Of a stretch of 64,000 nt of DNA, positions 42,118 through 51,419 are shown in pieces. Every line of letters begins with the position of its first letter. Positions within the stretch are counted from its first letter, which is position 1. Both the position numbers and the translations under genes were made by a program. This DNA is from Maccoyibacter intestinihominis. GTDB lineage: Bacteria; Bacillota; Clostridia; Lachnospirales; Lachnospiraceae. Location of the stretch: NCBI RefSeq assembly GCF_040096355.1, contig NZ_JBBMEX010000010.1, positions 40,919 through 104,918 on the forward strand. Direction: 5' to 3'. A model generated the notes under the pieces. It had not been told where the DNA came from and made no database searches. It was given only the letters and a program-made list of their open reading frames with translations.

Positions 42118-44241
42118 TTAATCCGGGAGGGCTCCGCCGGAGGTCTCTTTCAGACGCAGTACCACTGCCGAAAATTCCGTCAGGGTGATGTTCAGTTTTC
42201 CGCCCTTTACCTCATAGGTCACCGGATTGGTGGAATATCCCCCCTCATGGGAATACATGATCTGCTCTAACTCACATTCTTTTGGCAGTCCCACCGGCCA
42301 TACGACCATCTCTACGGTACGGCTGACCGCATCGTTGTTAAGTACCACTAAAAAATGTTCCCTGCGATTATAACGCGCATAACATAAGAAGTTGTACTCG
42401 CCCCATACGAACTGTATCGAACCGGTCTTAAATGCTTCATGCTCTTTGTGGATTCTGATCATTTCCCGATGGAAATTCAAAAGATCCATATCCTCATTTC
42501 CCCACGGATAAGTTCTGCGGTTATCCGGGTCTGTAAATCCTACCTGTCCTACTTCGTCTCCATAGTAAAGAGTCGGCGCGCCGGGCCATGTCATCTGAAA
42601 GACTACGGCTTCTTTCATCACGCCTTTGTTGATGCCTCTGCCTGCCGCATCCGTTCCTAATTGTTCTGCTCTTCCTACTTTTTTATTAGTACGCGTTAAA
42701 AAGCGGGAATGGTCATGGTTAGACAGCTCATTCATGGCACACTGCAAAGAAGATGTCATAAAACGGGTCATATGATGACGCATTGCTCCTTCAAAATCTC
42801 CCGGATTTCCGAAACACTCACCACGATATTCATCGCTGTGCTTTTCCATTCCGGTCAAAAACCAGGTAATCGGCTCCATAAATGCATCGTAATTCATGAT
42901 CGTGTCCCACTCATCTCCTAAAAGCCACGATTTCGGATCACCATAGTGCTCTGCTAAGATCACCGCATTTGGGTTTGCCTCTTTGACTGCTTTTCTGAAT
43001 TCTTTCCAGAAACGATGGTTGACCTCCGGGCTGTGTCCTAAGTCTGCTGCCACGTCCAGTCTCCAGCCGTCTACATTATATGGATGAGATACCCATTTTC
43101 TTCCGATATCCAGCACATAGTTCCACAATTCCTGTGAACCCTCATAATTCAGCTTCGGAAGTGTCTCGAAGCCCCACCAGCCCTCATAACTTCCGTTATC
43201 CGGCCATGCTTCCTGATTCTGGAATGCAAAAAAATCACGATACGGGCTTTCCCTGCTGACATAAGCTCCCGGTGCATATCCGCCCTGTTGCTCGTATAAT
43301 TTCTCACGGTCTAACCATTTGTGGAAGGAACCGCAGTGATTAAAGACTCCGTCTAAAATAATCTTCATGCCATGTGCATGCACTTCTTCTACAAATTTTG
43401 CAAAATATGCATTGCTCGCCTCTAAGTTACGCTTATCGGTCACTCGCGTAATATAACGTGCCGCCTGTGTATTGTCTTTGCAGCCTTCCGGTAAAACTGC
43501 TCCTTCATCGACCACAATGTTACTCACATGCGGGTCGATATAATCATAGTCCTGACAGTCGTATTTATGATTAGACGGTGATACGAATAACGGATTAAAA
43601 TAGAGTACTTCGATTCCAAGCTCCTGCAAATAGTCGAGCTTTTGTCTGACTCCCTCTAAATCTCCGCCATAAAATTCACGGACGCTGATCCCCTGCGGAC
43701 AGTGTGCCCAGTTCTCTACATGCTTTGTAGGACCATCCACATAGTAATACTCGCCGTCTAACACATCTCCTGCCGGATTTCCATTATAGAAGCGGTCTAC
43801 TAAGATCTGATACATGACCGCTCCCTTTGCCCATTCCGGAGTGGAAAATCCCGGCACGATGCAAAAATAATATTCTTCTCTCGGTTTATCGTTCACACCG
43901 TATCTGTCATAGTAACATTCCAAAATTCCGGTTACGACTTTGAAATAATAGAAAAACGGTTCGCTTCCAAGCTGGATCTCTACGGAATAATAGTCAAAAT
44001 CCCACTTGGTCTCTGTCCTTTTCATCCGTTGCTTTTTCTCCCTGGAACAGAGCCAGACCATATCCACGTTGTCACGCTTTGTTCTGAAACGAATCGTTAC
44101 TTTGTCATTTTCCCTTGGTTCGGCAGGACTGCGGTAATCCTTAGTTCCATCTGAAAACAATGCCTTTTTACTGAGCACCGGACGCATCTGCATCATATAC
44201 CGCTCGATCCTGCTCAGATCATAAATGGACTTCTGATTCAT
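42118..44241 (-). CDS. GH13 alpha-amylase/neopullulanase-type glycosidase
   Basis: This cytoplasmic glycoside hydrolase (707 residues, no signal peptide) would act on maltodextrins or cyclodextrins. An N-terminal CBM34/CBM48-like beta domain (about 40-125) precedes the (beta/alpha)8 barrel. The conserved GH13 regions are MKIILDGVFNHCG (about 292), GWRLDVAADLG with the nucleophile Asp near 393, AVILAEHYGD with the acid/base Glu near 428, and ELSNHDHSRF near 505. The C-terminal beta domain ends FSAVVLRL. It is alone, preceded by a short terminated leader and inverted repeats (44313-44487), so regulation at the leader is possible. The exact bond specificity is not determinable. Confidence 0.92.
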   Translation of the reverse strand: MNQKSIYDLSRIERYMMQMRPVLSKKALFSDGTKDYRSPAEPRENDKVTIRFRTKRDNVDMVWLCSREKKQRMKRTETKWDFDYYSVEIQLGSEPFFYYFKVVTGILECYYDRYGVNDKPREEYYFCIVPGFSTPEWAKGAVMYQILVDRFYNGNPAGDVLDGEYYYVDGPTKHVENWAHCPQGISVREFYGGDLEGVRQKLDYLQELGIEVLYFNPLFVSPSNHKYDCQDYDYIDPHVSNIVVDEGAVLPEGCKDNTQAARYITRVTDKRNLEASNAYFAKFVEEVHAHGMKIILDGVFNHCGSFHKWLDREKLYEQQGGYAPGAYVSRESPYRDFFAFQNQEAWPDNGSYEGWWGFETLPKLNYEGSQELWNYVLDIGRKWVSHPYNVDGWRLDVAADLGHSPEVNHRFWKEFRKAVKEANPNAVILAEHYGDPKSWLLGDEWDTIMNYDAFMEPITWFLTGMEKHSDEYRGECFGNPGDFEGAMRHHMTRFMTSSLQCAMNELSNHDHSRFLTRTNKKVGRAEQLGTDAAGRGINKGVMKEAVVFQMTWPGAPTLYYGDEVGQVGFTDPDNRRTYPWGNEDMDLLNFHREMIRIHKEHEAFKTGSIQFVWGEYNFLCYARYNRREHFLVVLNNDAVSRTVEMVVWPVGLPKECELEQIMYSHEGGYSTNPVTYEVKGGKLNITLTEFSAVVLRLKETSGGALPD

Positions 44242-44312
44242 ACTTCAACCTCTTTACATATTTATGTGTCAATTATAACATATTCCTTTCTCCCGAAAAA
44301 GGGATATAAAAC

Positions 44313-44404
44313 AAAAAAGACAGTCGTTAAACTGTCTTTTGGGAGAAGGTATTTTTACTATGGGGTGTAGCAAAAACTATATAATGTATTGGGGGGTTTT
44401 TACG
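44313..44404 (-). ncRNA. Candidate attenuated leader or small RNA upstream of the GH13 gene
   Basis: An extended -10 (TGCTACAAT on the minus strand, TACAAT at 44411-44416) should start RNA near 44404. The RNA ends about 90 bases later at a terminator (AAAAGACAGT/ACTGTCTTTTTT, 44313-44341), 70 bases before the GH13 start. In between, the segments GTAAAAAC, GTTTTTGC and GTAAAAAT are partly complementary, so the middle one can pair with either the first or the third. That is the arrangement of a switch, but this is inference. The terminator could alternatively simply end the ftsH mRNA. Confidence 0.45.
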
Positions 44405-44418
44405 GTTATTATTGTAGC

Positions 44419-44487
44419 ATCTGTCTACAGATAAGTGTGCACAAAATTGATAATTTTTTCACGAACTTTCTGTACAGATTATACAGA
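44419..44487. promoter_or_regulatory. Two related inverted repeats (operator candidates)
   Basis: ATCTGT-CT-ACAGAT (44419-44432) touches the extended -10 of the leader above. TCTGTA...TACAGA (44469-44487) lies about 50 bases upstream. Similar half-sites (CTGTA/TACAG) suggest one regulator binding twice, for instance a LacI- or TetR-type protein. Confidence 0.4.
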
Positions 44488-44570
44488 CCCTTTTTACATA
44501 CCCTTCTTTTTTAGAATTCATTTTTCACAATTTTCGTGTATTTTCGCTGTTTTTCTTTGTAATCTGCCTT

Positions 44571-46397
44571 TTACAGTCCGGAACGGTTTTCAAACAGTGC
44601 TTCGAACTCTTCTCTGGTGATCTTCTCTTTTTCTAAAAGAAGCTCTACGCAGGCATCTAACACATCTTTGTGTGCACTGATGATCTTCTTTGCCTCTTCA
44701 TGGCATTCGTCAATAATTCGTTTTATTTCGGCATCGATCTTGGATGCAACATCCTCGCCGTAACCACGGGTATGTGCAAGATCGCGTCCGATGAATACTT
44801 CATCGTCCTCGTTTGCATAGTTGATCAGTCCTATATCCTCGGACATACCGAACTTCGTTACCATTGCTCTTGCTAATGCCGTTGCCTGCTTGATATCCTG
44901 GGATGCACCTGTTGTAATGTCATCAAAGATCAGTTCCTCAGCCACACGTCCGCCTAAGTCTACTGTGATCTCCTGTAACATTCTGCCCCTGGTATTAAAC
45001 ATTTCGTCTTTTTCCGGTAATGGCATGGTATATCCTGCCGCTCCTGCTCCGGTCGGTATGATCGATACGGAATATACCGGTCCGACATCCGGAAGTACAT
45101 GGAATAAAATTGCATGCCCAGATTCGTGATAAGCCGTGATCTTTTTCTCTTTATCACTGATAATACGGCTCTTCTTCTCCGCCCCGATCCCGACTTTTAC
45201 GAAGGAACGGCGGATATCTGCCTGTACGATATAGGCACGGTCTTCTCTTGCCGCTACGATCGCCGCTTCGTTTAACAGGTTCTCTAAATCTGCACCTGTG
45301 AATCCTGCAGTTGTCTGTGCGATCTGCTGTAAGTCTACATCATCGCCTAACGGTTTATTTTTTGCATGAACTTTTAAGATCTCTTCACGGCCACCGATAT
45401 CCGGTCTTCCCACATGCACTTTTCTGTCAAAACGTCCCGGACGCATGATTGCCGGATCTAAAATATCCACACGGTTCGTTGCTGCCATGACAATGATGCC
45501 TTCATTGACACCGAAACCGTCCATCTCTACTAAGAGCTGGTTCAACGTCTGCTCACGTTCATCGTGACCGCCACCCATTCCGGTTCCTCTGCGCCTTGCC
45601 ACTGCATCAATCTCATCGATGAATACGATACACGGTGCATTTTTCTTGGCTTCTTCAAATAAATCCCTGACACGGGAAGCTCCGACTCCGACAAACATCT
45701 CTACGAAGTCTGAACCGGAAATGCTGAAAAACGGCACTCCTGCTTCTCCTGCGATGGCTTTTGCAAGTAAGGTCTTACCTGTTCCCGGAGGGCCTACTAA
45801 TAAGACTCCTTTCGGGATTCTTGCACCTAACTTCGTATATTTTCTCGGGGAACGCAGGAAATCTACGATTTCCTCTAACTCTTCTTTTTCCTCACGCAGT
45901 CCCGCTACATTGTCAAAGGTAACCTTCTTATTCTCATCGGTGCTCATCTTTGCCCTGCTTTTTCCAAAATTCATCATTTTGGAGTTGCCGCCTGCTCCGG
46001 CATTCTGATTATTCATCAACATAAACAGGATGAACATTGCCGCAAATACTACTAGCAGCGGTAACAGGGATGTCAGCCAGTTCTCCGACGGCACATTCCG
46101 CATGACATAAGAATCAAAATCATATTTCTCCATCAACTGCTGTGCATCGTTTACATCGGAAACATTCAGTTTGACACTCTGTTCATTTTTTAATGTGATC
46201 CGCAATACTCCGGTCGGGATCTCGCGGTTCTGCTGTATCGTAACTGCTACCACTTCATCTTTGTCCAATGCTTTTTCAAATTCCGCATAGGTGTATGCGC
46301 CTGCCGTATCCTGGCTGTTACCCAACAGATACCAGACCAGGATCACGATCAGAACCAGCCCGATATAAAATCCGATTCCTCTATAATTTTTCTTCAA
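44571..46397 (-). CDS. ftsH: ATP-dependent zinc metalloprotease FtsH (second copy)
   Basis: A full second FtsH of 608 residues. It has TM1 (about 8-26), an extracytoplasmic domain (TYAEFEKALD...), TM2 (about 107-127), the AAA domain with GPPGTGKT near 207, and M41 protease HESGH near 425 with the downstream zinc-ligand acidic region. It begins with TTG at 46397, preceded by AGGAGG 7 bases upstream. Its position after tilS and hpt is the ancestral Firmicutes position of ftsH, so this is likely the orthologous copy and the one at 8316 a paralog. It lacks the poly-Asn start and acidic tail of the other copy. Confidence 0.95.
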   Translation of the reverse strand: MKKNYRGIGFYIGLVLIVILVWYLLGNSQDTAGAYTYAEFEKALDKDEVVAVTIQQNREIPTGVLRITLKNEQSVKLNVSDVNDAQQLMEKYDFDSYVMRNVPSENWLTSLLPLLVVFAAMFILFMLMNNQNAGAGGNSKMMNFGKSRAKMSTDENKKVTFDNVAGLREEKEELEEIVDFLRSPRKYTKLGARIPKGVLLVGPPGTGKTLLAKAIAGEAGVPFFSISGSDFVEMFVGVGASRVRDLFEEAKKNAPCIVFIDEIDAVARRRGTGMGGGHDEREQTLNQLLVEMDGFGVNEGIIVMAATNRVDILDPAIMRPGRFDRKVHVGRPDIGGREEILKVHAKNKPLGDDVDLQQIAQTTAGFTGADLENLLNEAAIVAAREDRAYIVQADIRRSFVKVGIGAEKKSRIISDKEKKITAYHESGHAILFHVLPDVGPVYSVSIIPTGAGAAGYTMPLPEKDEMFNTRGRMLQEITVDLGGRVAEELIFDDITTGASQDIKQATALARAMVTKFGMSEDIGLINYANEDDEVFIGRDLAHTRGYGEDVASKIDAEIKRIIDECHEEAKKIISAHKDVLDACVELLLEKEKITREEFEALFENRSGL

Positions 46398-46411
46398 TTA
46401 GAAACCTCCTT

Positions 46412-46939
46412 TTACTCATTAAATTCCAGCACTCCAATATAAGGCAGATTTCTATATCTCTGTGCATAATCCAGTCCAAAACCAACTACGAATTCGTCCG
46501 GAATCTCAAATCCGACATAATCCACACTGACATCTACCACCCGGCGATCCGGTTTATCCAAAAGCGTGCATAATCTCAAACTTTTCGGATTTCGTGCCTT
46601 TAAATTTTTCAATAGATAACTCAGGGTTCTTCCTGAATCAATAATGTCTTCCACAACTAATACATTTTTGCCCTCTAACGGGTCATCTAAATCTTTGATG
46701 ATCTTCACTACTCCGCTTGACTTTGTATCATCTCCGTAGCTTGTTACGGACATAAAATCCAGCATGACCGACCCCTTGATATTTTTTGCCAGTTCACAGG
46801 AAAAAAATACAGAGCCTTTCAGGATACAGATCAGCGTAATTGTCTCATCTCCGATATCGGCACTGATCTTTTCTGCCATTTCCTTAATTCTTTTGTTGAC
46901 TTCCTCTTCTGGAATCAACACCCGAACTGATTCAGTCAT
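46412..46939 (-). CDS. hpt: Hypoxanthine phosphoribosyltransferase
   Basis: This purine salvage enzyme converts hypoxanthine or guanine plus PRPP to IMP or GMP. The PRPP-binding signature VLVVEDIIDSGRTLSYLL lies near residues 94-111, with the flexible-loop MSVTSYGD near 66 and DYVGFEIPDEFVVGFGLDY near 142. The ATG at 46939 (MTESVRV) follows GGAGGAAAAG; the longer frame includes that ribosome binding site. The start overlaps the tilS stop by 8 bases, so the two are translationally coupled (tilS-hpt-ftsH cluster). The length is 175 residues. Confidence 0.96.
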   Translation of the reverse strand: MTESVRVLIPEEEVNKRIKEMAEKISADIGDETITLICILKGSVFFSCELAKNIKGSVMLDFMSVTSYGDDTKSSGVVKIIKDLDDPLEGKNVLVVEDIIDSGRTLSYLLKNLKARNPKSLRLCTLLDKPDRRVVDVSVDYVGFEIPDEFVVGFGLDYAQRYRNLPYIGVLEFNE

Positions 46940-48335
46940 TTTCTTTTCCTCCATTAAATCGTACTTCTAATATTCTTTTTGTCTCCTGACTTATCTTATA
47001 ATAGGTACTGATACGGTACCCGACAATCCAGAGTATGTGGGCTCCCTCTGCTAAAAGCGGAATTCTGCCCCGCTCCTTTGCCTCCACTTTTTCATTGACA
47101 AAGTATTTTTTCAGCTTCTGGGTCTTCCCCTCTTCATTACAGCAAATATAATCCCCCTCTTTTCGGGTTCTTGCTGACAAATCACTCTTTATCTTATCAT
47201 AGTCGAACCATTTCGTATACGTTTTTTGCGGAATTTCTTGTGAAAAAGCTGTGTCCTCTAACAATCGCATCGTAAATGGTCCACAGGAGATTCCCTCTGT
47301 TCCTGCCTGTTCGATCTCACTTTTGGGGCACAGTACTTCTCCTATGCTATCCTGCACTGCTTCTGTTTCCCGGCACAGTCTGATCCCTTCATAGATACGG
47401 TATGCCTGCACTCCATAAGGCAGGGATATCCTTCTTCCGCACTGACTGGAAAAAAGCTGTTCGAGCAGCTCAAGATGCACGGTTGTGATGTCCTGCATCG
47501 CACCCGCTGCCTGTTCTAATGCCAGCTTTAGCACTTCTTTTTTTATCAGGGGATCTTGTGTTTCAAACGGTTCCTTTCTTATAAGAATGTCATCTCCATG
47601 AATGCTCACACAGGTTTCTGCCGCCTTTTTTGTTTGCCTTCCTATATAGGACTCCGCTTCTTTCATAATGTCTGCGGTCTTTTGGATATGGGCTTCTGCC
47701 TGCGGATTCATTTCGATCAGTCTTGGCATGATCTGCGCCCGGATGCAGTTTCTGGTGTAATGCTCATCACGGTTTGTTGCATCCACACAATAAGGCTGTT
47801 TTTTTTCTTCTAAATAAGACAGGATTTCTTCCCGTCCGGTATGCAGAAGCGGACGGATGACATTCCCTCGTACCGGAAGGATGCCCCGCATTCCCGACAA
47901 TCCGCTTCCACGGATCAGATGAAACAGCACTGTCTCCGCATCATCTCCGCGGTTATGGGCAACTGCGATCTTTGCCCCGCCCCAGCTTTCGGCTTCTTTT
48001 TCAAAAATTTCATAGCGCATAAGCCGTGCCGTTTCTTCTAACGTCCGTCCACACTGTTTTGCCTCTTTTGGCACATCAATATAATGGCTTTTACATTCAA
48101 CGCCAAGCCTGCCACACATTTTTTCTACAAATTCACAGTCTGCAAGGCTCTCCTGTCCGCGGATCCCATGCTCCACATGGACAACCCGCAGTTCAAACGT
48201 CATTTCTTTTTGCAGTTCTAACAGAAGGAGCAGCAGGCATACGGAATCGGCTCCTCCCGACACTCCCGCTATGACCCGGCTGCCCTCTTCTATCATATGA
48301 TGTTCTTTTGTAAACTTCTTTGCTTCTTCTAACAT
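46932..48335 (-). CDS. tilS: tRNA(Ile)-lysidine synthase
   Basis: TilS converts C34 of the tRNA-Ile CAU anticodon to lysidine, allowing reading of AUA. The N-terminal PP-loop ATPase motif VSGGADSVCLLLL lies near residues 25-37, with HVEHGIRG near 54 and VAHNRGDDAETVLFHLIRGSGLSG (about 125-148). The central domain and the TilS C-terminal substrate-binding domain (SDLSARTRKEGDYICC, KLKKYFVNEKV) complete 467 residues. The start overlaps the spoIIE stop by one base (ATAATG). It is adjacent to hpt and ftsH, as in many Firmicutes. Confidence 0.95.
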   Translation of the reverse strand: MLEEAKKFTKEHHMIEEGSRVIAGVSGGADSVCLLLLLLELQKEMTFELRVVHVEHGIRGQESLADCEFVEKMCGRLGVECKSHYIDVPKEAKQCGRTLEETARLMRYEIFEKEAESWGGAKIAVAHNRGDDAETVLFHLIRGSGLSGMRGILPVRGNVIRPLLHTGREEILSYLEEKKQPYCVDATNRDEHYTRNCIRAQIMPRLIEMNPQAEAHIQKTADIMKEAESYIGRQTKKAAETCVSIHGDDILIRKEPFETQDPLIKKEVLKLALEQAAGAMQDITTVHLELLEQLFSSQCGRRISLPYGVQAYRIYEGIRLCRETEAVQDSIGEVLCPKSEIEQAGTEGISCGPFTMRLLEDTAFSQEIPQKTYTKWFDYDKIKSDLSARTRKEGDYICCNEEGKTQKLKKYFVNEKVEAKERGRIPLLAEGAHILWIVGYRISTYYKISQETKRILEVRFNGGKEND

Positions 48336-50164
48336 TATTTCTCCCAGATGCCTGCCGTTAACACGGTCATGTCATCCATTACTTTTCCTCCTGTATAGAG
48401 CATTACCCGCTCTAAAATTCCCTTTGCAAGTCTGCCGGGATTGTTCGTATCTAAAGATTCTATGATCTCTCCCATCGTCTCTTCCGGCTCATCCACATGG
48501 AGATATTCTAGCACACCATCGGATACCATGACAAGAAAATCCCCGTCTTCCAGCTGTTTTTTTACTCCATCTATTTCCATTTTATAGGACACTCCGACCG
48601 GCAGGCTGGTGGATAACAGGCACTCTACTCCTTCTTTTCTCCTGATAAATGTTGCCGCCGCTCCCACTTTATAAAATTCTGCCTCTCCTTCATAGAGGTC
48701 TACTGCCGCCATATCGATCGTTGAAAAAATATCCTCCTCTCCGCGGATGACCATCGCCGAATTCATCATGCGGATCGCCGTTTCTTTGGAAAAACCTGCT
48801 TCTAAAAATTTTTCCATCAGCTCTATGACCGTCTCACTCTCTTTACACGCATCGATACCGGAACCCATACCGTCCGACAGACATAAAATATCCTGCCCGT
48901 TTTCTAATTCTAAGAATGAAAAATTATCACCGGAAACCACCGCCTCATCTTTCGTCAGACGTGCGACTCCGTGGATCGTATGATATTTGGTATCTTCCTC
49001 AAAGACAATTTTACACGGCTCGATACCGATCAGATTTCTGCTGTCTTTGTGCTGTATCATCGTCTTTCCCATTCCACGGCTGACTGCTTCCCTATATTCC
49101 TTGACCGGCTGACAGCCCGCTTTTGTCCGTACCGTTGTAACCAGTTGCAGTCTCCCATTTTGTTTTTGATACAGATGGATATTACTGATAAGAAAGCCCC
49201 GGTCTTTTGCTAAAAAACGCACCTGCGACAGCATATTTTTTTCCTGCAGGGTCAGATCTTCATAATCCTTTGCACAATCTTCCATGATAAATGCCATGGC
49301 GTCTAACTGCTGGGCTATCATTTCCCGGTTGCTCAACAACCTGTTGTACCATGCCGCATTGACTTTCATCCGTTCAAATATCCGGACCGCTTCTCTCGTG
49401 ATATCGTCTGCATATGGGCAGCAGTCCCGAAGCCTGTCCTCATATTCTTTTTCTGCTCTTCCGAATTTTTCTATCGACTCCATCAGACTACCAAACAGAC
49501 CGTAGATCGGACTGTCTTTTTCCCAACAGACCTGGCACATGTCACAGGACACACAGATTTTTCCGGTAATCTCGTTTTGTACCTGTCCGATTTCCTCCTC
49601 CGATGCTTTTTCCTGCCCGGCACTCATTTTCACAAATGCCTCAGACAGTCCGTTGAACGATTCTGCATAATTTAATAGACGTTGCTCTTTCCGATCTTCT
49701 TCTTTTGCGATCTCCATGATCTCTTTGCCATGCAGCAGCATATGTAGCACACGGCACCCTAAACTGACGACTGCAAATATAAAAATTCCTTCTAATATAG
49801 AAGTGGTGATGTATCCTCTTCCTTTTACGGACAGCAGATTACCGCCAAGCGATATCAGCGTTGTCACCGCTCCCGCCGTCACTGCTGCATATCTGGCTCT
49901 GCAATTTTTATCTACCCATTCGATCAGATGGATGATCAGGATAATTCCCGCCATTGCCACTCCGTATTTGGTAAGCTGTGTCACCGGCAGGAAACATGCC
50001 ATTCCCACAAAACACGCCCCGAGCGTCAGCCAACGGCTTTCCATACTGATATAGAGTGCCGTAAAATATGCCGGTATCAACGGATAGCAGTCTGCGATCT
50101 CCACCTTGCAAAACAATATTCCCAATACATATAGAATAATCTCTTTTGTCCTGATTCTTTTCAT
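48335..50164 (-). CDS. spoIIE: Stage II sporulation protein E-like PP2C phosphatase (short form)
   Basis: SpoIIE is a membrane phosphatase that dephosphorylates SpoIIAA and thereby activates sigma-F in the forespore. Here the N-terminal part has about 5-6 hydrophobic segments (residues ~10-155), fewer than the ten in Bacillus. A cytosolic linker has CVSCDMCQVC near 230. The C-terminal PP2C domain has CLSDGMGSGIDACKES and FLVMVSDGVLEYL, with the expected metal-binding aspartates. The ATG at 50164 follows TTGGAGG by 7 bases (609 residues); a 38-residue upstream extension lacks support. It is coupled to tilS and is separated from divIC by the inserted cassette. Confidence 0.9.
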   Translation of the reverse strand: MKRIRTKEIILYVLGILFCKVEIADCYPLIPAYFTALYISMESRWLTLGACFVGMACFLPVTQLTKYGVAMAGIILIIHLIEWVDKNCRARYAAVTAGAVTTLISLGGNLLSVKGRGYITTSILEGIFIFAVVSLGCRVLHMLLHGKEIMEIAKEEDRKEQRLLNYAESFNGLSEAFVKMSAGQEKASEEEIGQVQNEITGKICVSCDMCQVCWEKDSPIYGLFGSLMESIEKFGRAEKEYEDRLRDCCPYADDITREAVRIFERMKVNAAWYNRLLSNREMIAQQLDAMAFIMEDCAKDYEDLTLQEKNMLSQVRFLAKDRGFLISNIHLYQKQNGRLQLVTTVRTKAGCQPVKEYREAVSRGMGKTMIQHKDSRNLIGIEPCKIVFEEDTKYHTIHGVARLTKDEAVVSGDNFSFLELENGQDILCLSDGMGSGIDACKESETVIELMEKFLEAGFSKETAIRMMNSAMVIRGEEDIFSTIDMAAVDLYEGEAEFYKVGAAATFIRRKEGVECLLSTSLPVGVSYKMEIDGVKKQLEDGDFLVMVSDGVLEYLHVDEPEETMGEIIESLDTNNPGRLAKGILERVMLYTGGKVMDDMTVLTAGIWEK

Positions 50165-50356
50165 AAAAAAACCTCCAATCCTGTTTTTTCCCTTTGCGGG
50201 CGACTGAAGGCTATTATAGTGATATTCTTTTGCGATGTTTGTCAAAGTGCGGAATCGTTCTAAAAAACTTTTCTCCAAAATTTTACTTCGTTTCCCGTAT
50301 TTATGGGTTTTTAGGGAGTTGATGTTTTTGAAGGGGGTGATGTTTATATTTGCGTG

Positions 50357-50578
50357 AAGTACAAGTCAGCGTCTCTGCTGTTTCCGGTATCGGCAATCAG
50401 AAGTTCCGCTCACTCTGCTCTGGGTTATGGCTCCGTACGAAACCGGTGCTGATTCGTCATCCTGACTCAGGCAGCACCTTTCCCGGACGTCCTGTCCGGG
50501 AATTTCTGATACTGGGACAGAGTGTGGGAACTTCTATATTGCCGCTACAGTCACAGCAGGATTCCCTGACTTGTACTT
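50357..50578. repeat. 220-base cruciform-forming element at the cassette boundary
   Basis: The perfect 13-base terminal inverted repeat AAGTACAAGTCAG (50357-50369) / CTGACTTGTACTT (50566-50578) encloses a second arm CTGCTGT/ACAGCAG. It also encloses a ~31-base imperfect arm pair (GTATCGGCAAT.AGAAGTTCC.. from 50387, returning at 50519-50549). The centre has hairpins GGTGCTG/CAGCACC (50445-50478) and TCCCGGAC/GTCCGGGA (50481-50501). There is no coding frame and no obvious target-site duplication. It is either a miniature transposon-like element or a structured RNA, just upstream of spoIIE. Confidence 0.7.
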
Positions 50579-50613
50579 GTGGCTTATTATAAACTAGAAA
50601 CTAATACAATCAT

Positions 50614-51387
50614 CTATTCCTGTTCACATTCTATTTGATTTTCAGTATTACTATACTCAATTGTCTTTATATCTTTAACTCTAAATCTATACTCCGTGTT
50701 TTCTTGGTTTTTAGCTGTAATCCAACTCTTGTTTTGTGATATGTTCTCAACCTTAATATTCTCCAAAACACTATTATCATAAAAAACAAACTTTACTTTA
50801 TCATATAAGAACTCTCCTTCCCCTTTTAAAAATATTATGCATATAAAATCGTACACCACCCCACCAAGTGTTGTAACTATCGGTACATATCTCGCAATAT
50901 TTGAAATAAACTGAGGTACAGCTTCTCCAATATGTCTTGTAATTGTGTAACCCCAGAGCAAACCAGAAAGTATAATTGGTATTTGACGTAACAATCTAAC
51001 GTTCCTCGTTCTTTTACATTCTTCCATATCCTTCTTTATAAATATCTCTTTATCATCTTCATCTATATCTATTTTTCTCATTTTGATATATAGAAACACG
51101 AAAAGTCCAATATATATTACTACACCAATATATTCCCCTACACGCAAAGGAGTCCCTATGAATGAGCTGATAAAGCCTTCAATTAACATATTCAGAAAAA
51201 GAATCAAAGCTCCTATAACAATAATTCTTACAAAATATTCTATATATCTCTCTCCCGGAGATTTTTCCCGTTTTAGTCTCCACTGTTTTGTTCCAGTAAT
51301 ATTATTAAAAATATAGGTACATAAGAGACTTATTACCCAAGTTACTATCGGTACTACGATATAATAAACATCTTCTCTTTTTAGCAT
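50614..51387 (-). CDS. Polytopic membrane protein, candidate immunity protein of the cassette
   Basis: This 257-residue protein has about five or six hydrophobic segments: YYIVVPIVTWVISLLCTYIF (8-27), IIVIGALILFLNMLIEGF (about 55-72), VGEYIGVVIYIGLFVFLYI (about 82-100), then two near 135-150 and 165-190. A soluble C-terminal part (about 200-257) contains SWITAKNQENTEYRFRVKD. It is the last gene of the inserted cassette, coding on the same strand as the effector-like gene. It starts 9 bases after an AGGAGA ribosome binding site. Membrane partners next to hydrophobic-toxin genes are often immunity proteins; here that is inference. No family was recognised. Confidence 0.6.
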   Translation of the reverse strand: MLKREDVYYIVVPIVTWVISLLCTYIFNNITGTKQWRLKREKSPGERYIEYFVRIIVIGALILFLNMLIEGFISSFIGTPLRVGEYIGVVIYIGLFVFLYIKMRKIDIDEDDKEIFIKKDMEECKRTRNVRLLRQIPIILSGLLWGYTITRHIGEAVPQFISNIARYVPIVTTLGGVVYDFICIIFLKGEGEFLYDKVKFVFYDNSVLENIKVENISQNKSWITAKNQENTEYRFRVKDIKTIEYSNTENQIECEQE

Positions 51388-51419
51388 CTATAATATCTCC
51401 TATAAAACTGTATTTATCC

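Noticed and set aside
50357..50578. Insertion sequence with 13-base terminal inverted repeats
   Set aside because: There is no transposase frame inside 220 bases and no clear target duplication, so at most it is a miniature, non-autonomous element.
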